From positions 354,583-392,082 of the forward strand of contig CAJNDS010002165.1 of NCBI GenBank assembly GCA_905221605.1: DNA of 37,500 nt, written 5' to 3'. Positions 18,960 to 29,732 of the stretch are shown here, one piece after another (position 1 is the stretch's first letter; every line of letters begins with the position of its first letter). The DNA is from Symbiodinium natans (Eukaryota; Sar; Dinophyceae; Suessiales; Symbiodiniaceae). The position numbers and the translations under genes are program-made. The notes under the pieces are model-generated. The model was not told where the DNA came from. It did not search any database and was given only the letters and a program-made list of their open reading frames with translations.

Positions 18960-19462
18960 CACAATAGTTCTTGTGTTCCTGACAAAGCATCCTGCAGCTG
19001 ATGCACATCCATCCCATAGTCTGCAGACATCAAAGCCAAGGCAGAAGAAAGTCCAGAAGCAGCCATGGGTTCGGTATTCACAAAGCAGCCAGAAGCAGTC
19101 TCATACCAATCATGAATTGTGATTGCCAACACTGTCTGGCCCAAGGACTTGGCTGCAACTGCTGGCAACTGCAAGAGCCTGTGCCGGCCTACCCTGGATG
19201 AGCTCAACCGGAAAAAGGTGATGTCCTGTTGCGGGACAGCAGGCTCGGCAGAGTCGGCAGAGGCATCTAGCAGCATGTCTTCCAAGGACTCTACTGACTC
19301 CAGTAGGGGGGGTGCGTCACCAGGGACAGGCTGCTGCAAATTTGGGTCAGGTCGGTCATTGATCCCAAGAACTCTCTTCAGTGCTGACGCCGGCATGGAA
19401 TAGAGCCTCCCCTCTTCCATCCTTTCTTGCATATGAACTGCAGCTGCGTGTCGGACCACGTT
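18960..19462 (-). CDS. Exon of large dinoflagellate-type gene, unknown function
   Basis: It opens after CTCAGCAG at 19462 in phase 0 (NVVRHAAAVHMQERM), matching the phase-0 donor of the preceding exon at 19712. Conserved-looking blocks are ITFFRLSSSRVGRHRLLQLP and TVLAITIHDWYETASGCFVN, predicted as beta-alpha globular fold. The donor near 18960-18990 was not resolved, so this edge is approximate. Confidence 0.55.
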
Positions 19463-19711
19463 CTGCTGAGACCAGGTTCCTAAGCCGTGCCGTGCCGTGC
19501 TTGGATATGTTTGGGGCCTCAGGCCTCAGAGCCTCAGGTGACTCAGGTTGGGTTTGGGGGCTTTGGAGCCGGGGGCCTGGGAGGGACATTGTCCTATGCA
19601 ACTTGCAACTACTGGATTAGATTTTAAAGCATTCAAAGATGGAACCCAAATAAGAAAAGGATAAAGGAATGTTTGCAAGCTGAAATGAGAGATCAGAGAG
19701 AATCTGTCCAC

Positions 19712-20711
19712 CAGCCCAATCTCTTGCATGAAGATGTCACGGTATTTCTTCTTCTTCGCATCATGTTTGGCACGCTTTGCCCGGACCCTCTGTAGACTTG
19801 CAAATTGTGATTCAGGATCAAGAATGTAAAAAACTTTGGCAGCCATGACTTTTTTGTCGGATAATCGTTGGCCTTGTAGCTGTTGCCACACTGGCAAATG
19901 AAAAAAACCCAAGCGCTTCGCGAGCTCATCTACGCATGTGATTTTGCTGAACTGCGACAGGAATGCATTCCATTCAGTGAGGTTGGAAGCTAAGGCCTTC
20001 AACTCTGGCAGCCGTAAAACGCAACTGACATAAGGACCACTGACATCTCGTCTGCCCACCAACAGATTCACTTGGCCATGATCAGCTTCCTGAATACGTT
20101 CAACAGTGGGCAGGAAGGCAAGCTTCCACGCTGTAGCCCAGAGACAAGGGTGCTTGGCCTGGCTCAACTCTGCAGGTGACAATGCCAGAAGCTTCAACTC
20201 CTGCAAAGCTGCTGGGTCTTGGACTACCTCTTCTGTGTCCTCCAGGCTGCCTTGCTGGCCGAACAATTGCCACGTCAGCCTATGGTGCAAATTCTTGTCT
20301 TTGGGAGCTGCCTCCCACTCAGCAAGCAACTTCTTTGCATACTGTTGCACCTCATTGGGATCGCTGCTTGTCAAGGATGCCAGGTTCCACGGCAGGACTT
20401 TCCAGCACTGCAGCTTCAACTGCAGATACTGGGCCATGAATGTTTTGCCCTCACTGAATTCGGAGATCACCATCTGCATTGACTCTGGCGTAGCGTCTGC
20501 TCCTTCCATGATGACATGGCTCTGTGACATCCGAGCGGAATTGTCGAAAAAATCAAAGAACACGCCTGTTGCGAATTCCCGACTTCGCATGCCACGCAGG
20601 GGGCATCGCGACAAGACATCTTCAAATGGAATGTTCAATGAATGACATGCTGTCTGCAGCATCAGGGTCACATCTTTGTCCACTCCAATTGTGCTGTGGC
20701 AAGGGCAGCCC
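19712..20711 (-). CDS. Exon of large dinoflagellate-type gene with FFDFFD block
   Basis: The main frame is open from about 20711 to the chosen donor (CTG|GTGGAC) at 19712. Recognisable blocks are FATGVFFDFFDNSARMSQSH near the start, WKVLPWNLASLTSSDP, VNLLVGRRDVSGPYVSCVLR and KKVMAAKVFYILDPESQFAS, then a basic segment before the splice. These blocks look like a conserved globular protein rather than repeats, and I associate them with a large uncharacterised dinoflagellate family (recall only). It abuts the preceding frame at 20712 with a 1-nt shift and no room for an intron. Confidence 0.6.
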
Positions 20712-22382
20712 TCAAACCAGTCTCACTGCTCCTGCCAGAAGGTGAAGCTCCAGAATCATTCTGGTATACAACCACCACTCAGGTGATCTCACGGCGAGAG
20801 TTACGGCAGAAACATCAAGATCATCATCTCTGGGTCTATCCCCCGCCTGGGCTGGCACTCCATCCAGGTTGCCTTTGAACTTTTCTGGGTTCCACGCTGT
20901 CCTCAGCACAAACCGCTTCGTCAATGTCTCCTTTACAGCAGCCTCGATGGAACCCCACCTCCACGAAGCTGGTTCTGGAATCTGGGAGTCAGCCTGGTGC
21001 TTAAGCCATGCATGGTCTGTCCCAAGTATGCATGTGCCAATGAACCTTTGTCGAACATGGTTGTTGCTGAATATTCTCACAACCGCCTTCAAGCCAGAGA
21101 GCCATCCATCCCATTTCTCCAAGCGCTTGTGTATATCTCCCATCATGTTGTTATAGATATGCAATGTTCCAGGGGACACGACAGCAACAGGAAACAAGTA
21201 GTTTTGTGAATCCTCATCTGCAGCAGGCAAATCCATGAAGACATCTTCAGACTGCATTCCCTCAGGGAACACATCAGCAAGGATGTCATGAAGTGTGACT
21301 CCTCCCACATCCGCCACACTCATCTCAACGCCAGCATCTGTGCAAAAGCCACTGACTTGGGAAAGCAAGCGCCGGAGCACCGTCAGATCTTGTGTTTCTG
21401 CCACAAGCTTCCGCGCCAAAGCTTTGCATTTGTCCTCGATCTTGGCCCTGCCCTTACCAACACCTGTAGGTATGAGTCTGTGGAGCTGCACATGCTCCAG
21501 GAGAAATCGCCTCGCGCGCAAACGTTCAAGAGCTGTCTGCTGCATGATTTTCGTTGGACTCTCCATAACTTCTGAAGAAATTTTTGCAGCAGCCTCAAGC
21601 AGAGTCTTCTCTGAAGCAACAAGGAATTTTGCATTCTCAACACAACCAGACAAGTCCTCCTTGTTGATCAATCGGACTATTGCTAACAACCAATCTTGGC
21701 CACACTGAGGCGAGGAATCCAACCACAAGTAAGCTGCTCCTTCAAAGTGCCGCAGCCTCCTTTCTGCCCAGTAGCAACAATACGCAGCATCCAAGTCTAG
21801 CTGATGCCTGCCTTGAGAAGAAGACTTTGGCAACTTCATATGATCAGCGTAAGCTTGCAAAGCCGCATCTGGAAAAGATTTCAGGGCCCATTGGACTGTC
21901 TCAAGGAGGTTGCCTTTTGAGCGCAAACCCATGGAGGCAATCAGCGCCTTTGACAGTTGATCTTTGGAGTATGCAACTCGCTGGGCGGAGTGGTCTGGTC
22001 TCCCTGCAAGAAAATGCTTCAAGGCTTGAACATGCTGCTCCAATTGCATCTGCTCCTCTACACAAAGATCTGGACTGATGGACCTCGCAGCATCCAAAAT
22101 TCCATCAGACCAACGAAGCAAATCGCGAAGCAAACGCTCAGCGCGGTCAAAAGTCCAGCTCCAGCCGATTGAGCGCCGCTGGACTATGGCAGCATCACCT
22201 GGATCATTCTCCTCCTGCTGTTGCATGGCCTTTGCCTTTGCTAAGAAAGCTGCACTGGGAAACCCTGTTTCTGTGAACATTTCCAGAATCCTTTTGCAAT
22301 CCGCTTTATTCTTATTTCCATAAGGCACCCAACTTGCCCTCAGCATCACAGTGGTCCAAGCCCCTTTCCTCATCAGTTCCAC
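20712..22382 (-). CDS. Long helical exon of large dinoflagellate-type gene
   Basis: A 556-codon uninterrupted frame. The N-terminal part (ELMRKGAWTTVMLRASWVPY, then CKRILEMFTETGFPSAAFLA) continues the sense of the frame ending at 22373 in another phase. The middle is helical, with DAAYCCYWAERRLRHFEGAA. The C-terminal third has GVEMSVADVGGVTLHDILAD, then FPVAVVSPGTLHIYNNMMGD, FIGTCILGTDHAWLKHQADS and WRWGSIEAAVKETLTKRFVL. I recall the layout of that last part from multicopy dinoflagellate proteins. No catalytic signature of a transposase, RT or protease was seen. The 5' border is an apparent frameshift and the 3' border another. Confidence 0.6.
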   Translation of the reverse strand: MELMRKGAWTTVMLRASWVPYGNKNKADCKRILEMFTETGFPSAAFLAKAKAMQQQEENDPGDAAIVQRRSIGWSWTFDRAERLLRDLLRWSDGILDAARSISPDLCVEEQMQLEQHVQALKHFLAGRPDHSAQRVAYSKDQLSKALIASMGLRSKGNLLETVQWALKSFPDAALQAYADHMKLPKSSSQGRHQLDLDAAYCCYWAERRLRHFEGAAYLWLDSSPQCGQDWLLAIVRLINKEDLSGCVENAKFLVASEKTLLEAAAKISSEVMESPTKIMQQTALERLRARRFLLEHVQLHRLIPTGVGKGRAKIEDKCKALARKLVAETQDLTVLRRLLSQVSGFCTDAGVEMSVADVGGVTLHDILADVFPEGMQSEDVFMDLPAADEDSQNYLFPVAVVSPGTLHIYNNMMGDIHKRLEKWDGWLSGLKAVVRIFSNNHVRQRFIGTCILGTDHAWLKHQADSQIPEPASWRWGSIEAAVKETLTKRFVLRTAWNPEKFKGNLDGVPAQAGDRPRDDDLDVSAVTLAVRSPEWWLYTRMILELHLLAGAVRLV

Positions 22383-22914
22383 AAAACATCAGGGACTTGC
22401 AGAAACACTGCAGATTTGAGGGAGGCAGCAAGATCTTCTGCGAACATTTCCAAATGCACACAGACATCATCTATTGACTGACTGGCTGCAGTTGCAAGAT
22501 CTTCCAGGAGTACCTCGTTCGTTGCCACAGCCAAAGGCCGGCGCATGCGAGCACCAGCGTGCAGTCTCAGGCAGTCTGGCTGCAACGCAAGGATGTGCTT
22601 GCATTTCAAACTAAAACAGTCGGCTTGCCCGAAGTGGTACTGGTGCAACACGTGCTCTTCTGCGTTCCAAGGGGTCAATGTTCCTCGATACTCCTGTCCC
22701 CCAACCAAAATCACCAGCAAATCCGCAGGATACTGTCCAGTCGGCAAGTTGCCCCGGGAATGCTCATGGACCTGCAAAGTGCTGCGTCGCTGTCTGTCAT
22801 ACAATTTCGTGTCCACATCAAACTCTTGGCACAAATGGACAATGAGAGGTGACACTGGAAGAAGCTGTCTCTTCTTGACAGCACCATCTTGGAAATATCG
22901 ACTTGTAGCAGCAC
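22374..22914 (-). CDS. 5'-most visible exon of large dinoflagellate-type gene
   Basis: It begins after a good acceptor (CTGTTCTTGACAG) at 22914; the frame also stays open upstream to about 22996, where a hydrophobic MATLLFLTG could be a start instead. Blocks include PADLLVILVGGQEYRGTL and CKHILALQPDCLRLHAGARM. It ends at a stop at 22373, but a 1-nt shift at PDVLW would continue directly into the 556-codon frame. Exons further 5' were not found up to 28 kb. Confidence 0.5.
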
Positions 22915-24257
22915 CTGTCAAGAACAGAAGTGTAGCCATAAGTCCCAGGAAAAAGTGACTCGGACAAGACTGTCTTGGCCCAGTCTCATGGCTCATGTCA
23001 CTGAGTGTCAGACAATGCTCCTTAACAAGTGGGTGCTTTTGCTGAAAAAGTATATCAGTAATATAGACAGCAGAATAGGCAAGTACAGAGAGCGAAGTGC
23101 CTTGTCACCCTGTATCAACAATTGTGTGTTGTCAACTGTCTCACAGGTCAAAGGCCACTATTCTGGTACAGTTTTTGAGGGCAAGAACGCGTCACGCATC
23201 AAGCATCATGCAGTCACTCCAAGCATAGAGGTCAGGACCAAAGACTAAGGGCCTCAGCGGGCCAGCCACACTCCCTTTAAGAAGAAGCTGTCCACGTTTG
23301 CTGCGCAGCATTGGGTGGCCAATAGCCAGGGCCTGGTCCAACCTCAGGGAGGTGAGGCGCGAGGCGGCCGGAACGGCCGGAAGGAGCCTGAGACATAAAC
23401 AGAGCAATGGAGACATATGTTGCTGCTTCAGGAATGCAAGCTTAGGCAGAACTCATCCTCAACCCTCAATGAGCTACCTTGGAATGTAAAGTGACACTGA
23501 TGCCAACTGTCAACTGTGGTCACCTCTTCAAGGCAACGCGGCAACGCTGTCACGCTGAATGTTGTGTTCATTTCAGCCAGCCAAGTGAAGCACGTGGACT
23601 GGACATGGACAACAAACAGGCCTAGTTTCTGGCTTATCCACCATGATTGGTCCCTGGTTCCTGAACCTACAAGCCCTTCCAGCCCACATTCAGCGGCGCC
23701 TGTCCCGGAGCCTTTTCCGTCCAGACACTGGAGGAACCTCAGCTGCTAGCAGAGACATACTATACCGCAATCACAGACACGTCAACAAATCACAAACTGG
23801 CATCATGTGTTGAAAGGGCAGCCTGGGCCCCAGCTCCGGCATGTCGGTGGATGCGCACACTGGCCTGGGGATTTGCAGGATGGGTGCAATGCAATGGGAA
23901 TTCCTGGAGCCAGTCCCTTGAAGTCCCTTGTTTTGGTTTGGACTTGTAGGCTTGGAACTTCTAGCATGTGGCAGCGTGTGAGCCGATGAGCCATTTCGAC
24001 TTTGCGCCTAATGATGCGGTGGATGCGGTCGTCATGCAAGCTGGAGTTGGAGCACTGCTGGGCTGGGCGGTCTACTGAGTGTACTGAATATTTGAGCACG
24101 ACACTAGCCCAGGCCCTGCAAAAGATGCATTGTGCAAAAACTCACCAAAAGCATTCTGAGCCTGGACTCCACATGGCCCAGGCCAAGGTGGCGGCTGGTG
24201 TGTTCTGGCCATAGGTCTGACGGTCTGGGTCTGTGTTTGAAGGATCGTGACACCAGG

Positions 24258-24392
24258 ATGGGCTCTTATACCGTTTTCATTCCTTCTGAAGGGCTCTTCA
24301 TAGGGTTGACTATGGGGATTATAAGGAATGCGCTAGCATACGTTATGATCCCTTAACAAGGCCCATTTATAGGGTTGATTCTGGGGATTATA
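24258..24392 (+). repeat. Two-copy tandem repeat
   Basis: CATAGGGTTGACTATGGGGA and TATAGGGTTGATTCTGGGGA, each followed by TTATAAGG, occur about 70 bases apart within a diverged duplication. Confidence 0.6.
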
Positions 24393-24412
24393 AGGCCCTC
24401 GTAGCCAGTCCT

Positions 24413-24830
24413 CTAACCCTAAACCCTAAACCCCAAACCCCCAAAAAGGGAAAATACAAAATATCCCAAATTTTGTAAACCGTCATAAGCTCTTAGCCAA
24501 GGTGCCGTGTTTGGGCCTTGCACTCCCAATCCAACTCTTCGAACGAAGGCTTGGCGGACCTTGGCTGAACCCTAAACCCTAAACCCTAAACCCTAAAGCC
24601 TATACTCTAAACCCTAAACCCTAAACCCCATTCCATTCGAGGCACCGGTCATCCAAGGTGCAAATGCCACGGGGAGGGATTCCCAGTGCCTCTCGAGAGA
24701 GGTTCAGGAAGAGGGTTTAGGGTTTAGGACTAGAGGGTTTAGGGTTTGGGGCTGAAGGGTTTCGGGTTTAGGGTTCAAAGGTTTAGGGTTAGAAGGATAA
24801 ACGGTTTAAGGTTAGAGGGTTTAGGGTTTA
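24413..24830. repeat. Mixed-orientation telomere-like repeats
   Basis: Short CCCTAAA arrays (about 24415-24433 and 24568-24629) are followed by degenerate TTTAGGG units (about 24714-24830). Confidence 0.8.
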
Positions 24831-25807
24831 GGATGAGAGGAAAGCCTTTTGCACTCTGCCTCCTTGGGGACGGTCTTCATGCTTGGCGATGGACCCTGCT
24901 TGGGCCTTGCTCCTATACTCCCCATATAGAACCTTACTTAAAACATGTTTTTGGAAATTCTCTTGGGTTTTTTGTATACATAAACATAAACAAAATCCTG
25001 AGGGGGCAGAAGACTCATCCTTGCTCGCTGGGGCTCCTTTACATCCCGGGGACTCGCGATGTGAAGAACGGCCCTATAAACCCTCCGATAAACTATATTC
25101 CAAAATACCCTAACCCTAAACCTAAACCACTGAAACCTACAAAAAACGGAAAACGTGAGCTGTCCCAAGGTCCGACCGCGGTGAAGTAGGGCCGGGTGGT
25201 AAGTTGTCCGAATGGCTCTCCCGGGCTTGGTTTTTCGGGCAACTTCGGGCAAGTCTTGGTCACCCAGTGTGGGCTGCAGTCAAGAGCCCTAGACACACAG
25301 CTATGCTTCAGGGGCTGCACTCAGCCTCTTTACACAAATTCGGCCATTGCTTGTTGTGACGCGGGCGTTAAACAGTCCATTCGACAGCCAATGATCTTCC
25401 TGTCACCCGTGTCCGGGCTTGCACTGTTCTTCCCATGTTTTGCTCGACTTTCTTCAAATCAGCGGCCCCAGTCGGCGCGCTCATTTGTTGCTAAGGGTTG
25501 GGGTGTTTAGGATTTAGGGTTTAGGATATAGGGGTTAAGGATTTAAGGGTTTAAGTTTGAGGCTTCTTGCTATGTGAAGCTGTAGCCGGGTCGGGTGGGA
25601 TTAACCTGGGACCCTCTTTACCTACAGTTTTATGGGTCAAACCTACGTATCAAGGGTAGCTATACTACTCAAGTGTAGGTAAAGAGAGAGCCCCCCAGGA
25701 AGAGAGGCTCTGAAATCCTTGAATTCCCCTGACCCTGAGAGTGCTGCCTCCAGCTGGCGGCAGGCGTGCCATGCGAAGTGATTCCCCATGCTCCTGACCG
25801 GAACACT

Positions 25808-25858
25808 GGTTTAGGGTTTAGGGTTTAGGTTTAGGGTTTAGGGTTTAGGGTTCAGGGT
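25808..25858 (+). repeat. Interstitial (TTTAGGG)n
   Basis: About seven TTTAGGG units with small variants. Confidence 0.85.
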
Positions 25859-25952
25859 CTCTCGAAGTTGACACTTCCACAGTACGAGCACGGACAACGC
25901 CGAAGCTCAAAGTTCAGGTTCGCCCCCGTTATGAATCACGGGGGGCTTGCGA

Positions 25953-26027
25953 GGGTTTAGGGTTTAGGGTTTAGGGTTTAGGGTTTAGGGTTTAGGGTTT
26001 AGGGTTTAGGGTTTAGGGTTTAGGGTT
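25953..26027 (+). repeat. Interstitial (TTTAGGG)n, perfect
   Basis: About ten perfect TTTAGGG units in a row. Perfect copies this far from other arrays point to recent insertion or amplification. Confidence 0.95.
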
Positions 26028-28452
26028 TTCTCTCCTGCTTTCGCATTGAAGCTGCATGGGTTTGGAGATGTGCAAGAATGCAGAACAAAAGAGACCAAGA
26101 GAAGTCCCTCACACCACTTCACGACTTGCGTGGGGGCTAAGAGAACTGGGGGTTTACGAAAATAGGGGACCCCAAAATAGACCCTCTAAATAGTAAATAA
26201 GGTACCCCTAAATTCGGGAACCACCAACTGCAGCCAGATAGCCAGCCCACCAGCAGAAGCTCCGATGCATCGTAGCACCTGACTTCAACTCCAATCGCTG
26301 CTACGTGTTCCTTGCCTCGCGAATCTCGAGGCAAAGTTAGCAAAATGGCTACTTCTCTCCCTCTGTTTCTACCGGGGACACAACCCCAGTTCACTGAAGT
26401 CCTCCTCAGGCGGATCACCGCCACCGGCCCCCCCCACAGCAGCGGCCGCCATTGCGAGCCAAAAATCTGCGAAGTATAAAGATGGGTCCCACTCACTCAT
26501 TCCCACTCAAGACTCAAGTCTTCAGTCTCAAGACTCAAAACGGAGGAACTGAACATCAGCGTGAAAAATCATGCAAAATGACAAACATGCAAACACAATC
26601 TGCAACACATCTGTCAAATCTCTAATCTCAAGCTCAGAAGCTCTGCTCCCACTCCGGCCTGGGCCCAGCCCTGTACAGAGCCAGACTGAGCCAGAGATCC
26701 TGCATCATGCAGGCGCATGATTCTAAACATTGCCTCTTTCCTGGCGGCATAAAAGATCGAGAAAGGCCGGCGCTGACAGGTTTTTTTAACCAGTTCAACT
26801 TGAACTGGTACCGGATTATTTGGACAAAATGAAAGAGGCAGCCGAGGGCCGAGGGCCTGGCCTGGCAGACTAGGCTTGCGCAGCAGCTGCAAGTTACTGC
26901 AAGCGTCGGGCGGCCCGGCGGCCCGGCTGCGGCCCGTGCAACATAATGACAATAAAAACCAAGCAAGCAATGGCAACAGCGTCGTCTGGTAGTATATGTA
27001 GCTAGTAGCAGTAGCGACTCAGCAACTCGGCGACTCCTGTAGGCTACAACCACAACTGTAACAACTTGTAACTTGTGACTTGTGACTTGTGTGCACAGCG
27101 CAGTACAGTAGTGTGTCCAGCAATTCCAAAAAGACCAAAAAAAACAGTGGATAATCTGGAAAGCTTAATATCTCAGTCAGAGTCTGAGTGCAAAATTGCA
27201 AAACAGTAGCCCGGTGCCGTCCATCCCATAATTTATTTTAAAAAAAGATGCAAGGGCTGAAGCTGAAGCATCTGACAGGCAAACTGTGTGTGTGCATGGA
27301 ACTTTGTTTTAAAAAATGCAAGGCAGGGAATATCATCAAAAAAATATTTCGGGTTTTTTCAACAAAAAAACAGTGGCACTGTTCTGGAAATCGAATTTAC
27401 AACTCTGGCTTGTTTTCATTAATCAAACAAATCAATCAAACAACTGAAAACGCGCGGGCTGTGCTGCAAAACAACAGCAGCAGGCCAGCCTAATCTCGAA
27501 AGTGCAAACTCACCCCAAAATCCCAAAAGGACCCAAACCTGCTGTCTTTAAGAACTCGAGGGGAACCTACACACATGATTAGAGCTTGGGGGGTTCGGGC
27601 CTTAGGGGTTTAGGGTTTAGGACGTGGGGTTGGGGTTCCGGGAATTGTAGTTGGGGGGCTTAGGGGGGTTTGGGACCTTGGGAAGAAGGATTTGGGCGGT
27701 AGCCTTAGATTGCCTCGCTACATGTACTTTCCTATTGAACTCCAAAAGCCCCAAAACCCCCAACCCAAAACCCCAACCAGCCAAAAGGCCTCTTGGGGGA
27801 GGAATTCTTGCGATATTGCGGTGGCTCAAGTGCAGGTTACGATGTGGAGATGAAAGGGCCTGCCCAAGGTTCAGGCAGTTGGTGCAGGTTTCGCAGGGCT
27901 TTACACAAAGACTGGGTCCAGTAATCTAGTAGGGGAAAAGGGTGTAGGGTTTAGGGCTTGAAAAGAAGAAAGGTACTGACAAAGGCCTTAGGTCTTCTTC
28001 AGGGATATGAGGCTTGTGTGGTTTCGGGGCATAGAGTTCAGGGCTTATACGCAGAAGTGTTGTCAAGCGCGGAAGAGGCTGATTGTGAAATATGCGGCTT
28101 TGTGCGGTTCCGTCAGCGTCCGACGGGCGGGTATAAACATTCACCATATTACTGCAGGGCTGCAGAAGTTTGACAGGGTTTTATGACTTTGCTTGCGCTT
28201 ACAGGGGTGTCTTTCAGGTTTTTGGAGCATTCCAGGGGCCCAAGGGATTGATCATTGTAATAAGCACAGAAACTATGGATATGGTACAGTTGTCCATCTG
28301 GATGGCACCATGTCGATTATCGAAAAGGCTCTTGTATGTTCCTGTTAGTGTTCTGTGTTGGAACCCATGGCACGCATTGAGGTTTCAGGAGTCCAGTCAG
28401 TGTAGAACACACAACAAAGCGGGATTGAAGGGGAACGTATTATACGAAGCTA

Positions 28453-29370
28453 TCACCTCCATTGACACCATTGCTTCACTTTCTCCTGTGGTGCGACGGA
28501 GCCAACCAGCAAGAACGGTGCCCAATTGGCCGGCCGCCACTTTAACTTGCCAGAAGCATCAGTCTCGTGTATCATCGCGCACATGGCCTGCTGCATGGCG
28601 ATGTGCGCTGCGATCTTCTTGTCAAGCAGGTGGGAATAAAACATGCCCATGAACACTTCAGTCGAAGCATCACCAGTGTGCCACAACGTCCCCAGTACCA
28701 AGTCAGCTCCGGCAACCAGAAAGGAGCGAGTTAGACCAAAGACGCCATCGGCACCCACTGAGCCCCGACCTGTGTGGCAAGCAGAGAGCACAACCACCTT
28801 GGCTGTGAGCGCAAGGGCCTGAATGTCCACCGGAAACAGTACTGAATTTCCATGCAGGACCAAGGCCTGCTGCTCCAGGAGGCCATGACTAGCCAAATGA
28901 ATCAGATGAGTTGCGCCCGAGCACCTCTCGGCAAAATTCTGTGGTGTGGCTTCATCTTCCACCAACTGCTGCACCAGAATTCCTGCGCGGGCACATGCTT
29001 CACGGACCCCCTTGCACTCAAACGGGACTGATGGCAACGGCTGAAGATTCAAATCAGAATGCCCCGCGAAGCTCGAAACGCCGACCACCAGTGCAGTCGG
29101 AGCGGCACTTGATGTTTGAGAGATCTGCTCACGGCGTTCTGAGATTTGCATCAGAGTCTGAACAGACGGGGCTAGTCTGACTGAGAAGCTCTCGATGACA
29201 TAGCTACCAGCTGGAAGCTGAAGTGCTGCGAATGGCAGCATCCACAAGTGATGGTCTGGAACGATGATCAGATGCTGCTCCTTTGCTAGAAGATGCTCAA
29301 TTGGCTCAATGAGAGCTTTGTAACACGACTTCAATCGTTCTTGCGCTTTCTTCCTGTTCCCTTGCATCAC
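28453..29370 (-). CDS. CHAT-domain protease (caspase-like), C-terminal part of TPR-CHAT protein
   Basis: A 305-codon frame covering a complete CHAT domain (PF12770 type, a clan CD peptidase related to caspases and separase). Features in order: YKALIEPIEHLL with IIVPDHHLWMLPFAAL (residues 17-50); catalytic His162 in HLIHLASHGLLEQQALVLHG; catalytic Cys198 in VVVLSACHTGRG; the GVFGLTRSFLVAGADLVLGT helix; and a C-terminal ANWAPFLLVGS strand. Both catalytic residues are present, so it could be an active cysteine endopeptidase. Substrates are unknown; relatives combine TPR sensing with CHAT cleavage. The TPR part is in another frame immediately upstream. The frame starts at GTG/ATG near 29370 but has no upstream signal of its own, so it is more likely a 3' exon or frameshifted half than a separate gene. 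Confidence 0.85.
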   Translation of the reverse strand: MMQGNRKKAQERLKSCYKALIEPIEHLLAKEQHLIIVPDHHLWMLPFAALQLPAGSYVIESFSVRLAPSVQTLMQISERREQISQTSSAAPTALVVGVSSFAGHSDLNLQPLPSVPFECKGVREACARAGILVQQLVEDEATPQNFAERCSGATHLIHLASHGLLEQQALVLHGNSVLFPVDIQALALTAKVVVLSACHTGRGSVGADGVFGLTRSFLVAGADLVLGTLWHTGDASTEVFMGMFYSHLLDKKIAAHIAMQQAMCAMIHETDASGKLKWRPANWAPFLLVGSVAPQEKVKQWCQWR

Positions 29371-29732
29371 AATCCTCTACGCTCCAAGAAGCTTTCTGCT
29401 GCCACCTCTGGGCACCCCCGCCGCAGAAGGGCAAACCCCCTGTTGTGCAGCAGGGTGCAATGTTCAACAGAATCCCCAACCGTACGAGCCAGAGTAATTC
29501 CTTCCTCATAGGCAGCACAAGCGTCATCGCTCTGGTTCACATTCACATACAACACTCCCAACCCCCGCAATGCCTGCATTTGAGCTGGTATGTCTTGAAG
29601 GTTCTTGGCCAGCTGAAGTGTATGTATCCAGGCATCCTTGGCCTCAGATAAGTTTCCGTGAAACATCTTCTGCCTGCAGTCTGCCAGTGCATCCTGGCAT
29701 TGCTGAGTCGGCAGCGTAGAAAATGGAGGCAT
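29367..29732 (-). CDS. TPR-repeat N-terminal part of the TPR-CHAT protein
   Basis: A 121-codon frame with two to three tetratricopeptide-like repeats: the helical pair around AKDAWIHTLQLAKNLQDIPA, then ALRGLGVLYVNVNQSDDACA with AYEEGITLARTVGDS, then LLHNRGFALLRRG. These repeats usually form a protein-binding solenoid that senses a partner for the CHAT protease. An in-frame TAA lies three codons before ATG 29732, so that Met is the likely start unless an acceptor follows the TAA. The frame closes at 29367, four bases into the CHAT frame, so joining needs a splice or a 1-nt shift. TPR-CHAT proteins normally have more repeats, so this one is short. Confidence 0.7.
   Translation of the reverse strand: MPPFSTLPTQQCQDALADCRQKMFHGNLSEAKDAWIHTLQLAKNLQDIPAQMQALRGLGVLYVNVNQSDDACAAYEEGITLARTVGDSVEHCTLLHNRGFALLRRGCPEVAAESFLERRGL

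Larger units (their letters stand above)
22997..28452. other. Gene-poor interval
   Basis: No exon is well supported. The interval contains a two-copy repeat (24258-24392), mixed-orientation telomere-like arrays (24413-24830, 25800-25858, 25953-26027), a spliced-leader-like 12-mer at 26341-26352 on the minus strand, and AT-richer DNA from about 27.0 to 27.5 kb. A 119-codon minus frame (26137-26496) and a 71-codon plus frame (27958-28173, with CEICG and a later H and C) are the only slightly protein-like frames; I do not call them. Confidence 0.5.

Noticed and set aside
16606-22914. Reverse transcriptase, integrase or transposase domains in the large gene
   Set aside because: No YxDD, DDE/D or HHCC signatures were found in any of its exons, so it is not called a transposon polyprotein.
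26137-26496. 119-codon minus frame
   Set aside because: No motif or neighbouring exon; Trp/Gly-rich composition fits the local GGG/TTT-rich DNA.
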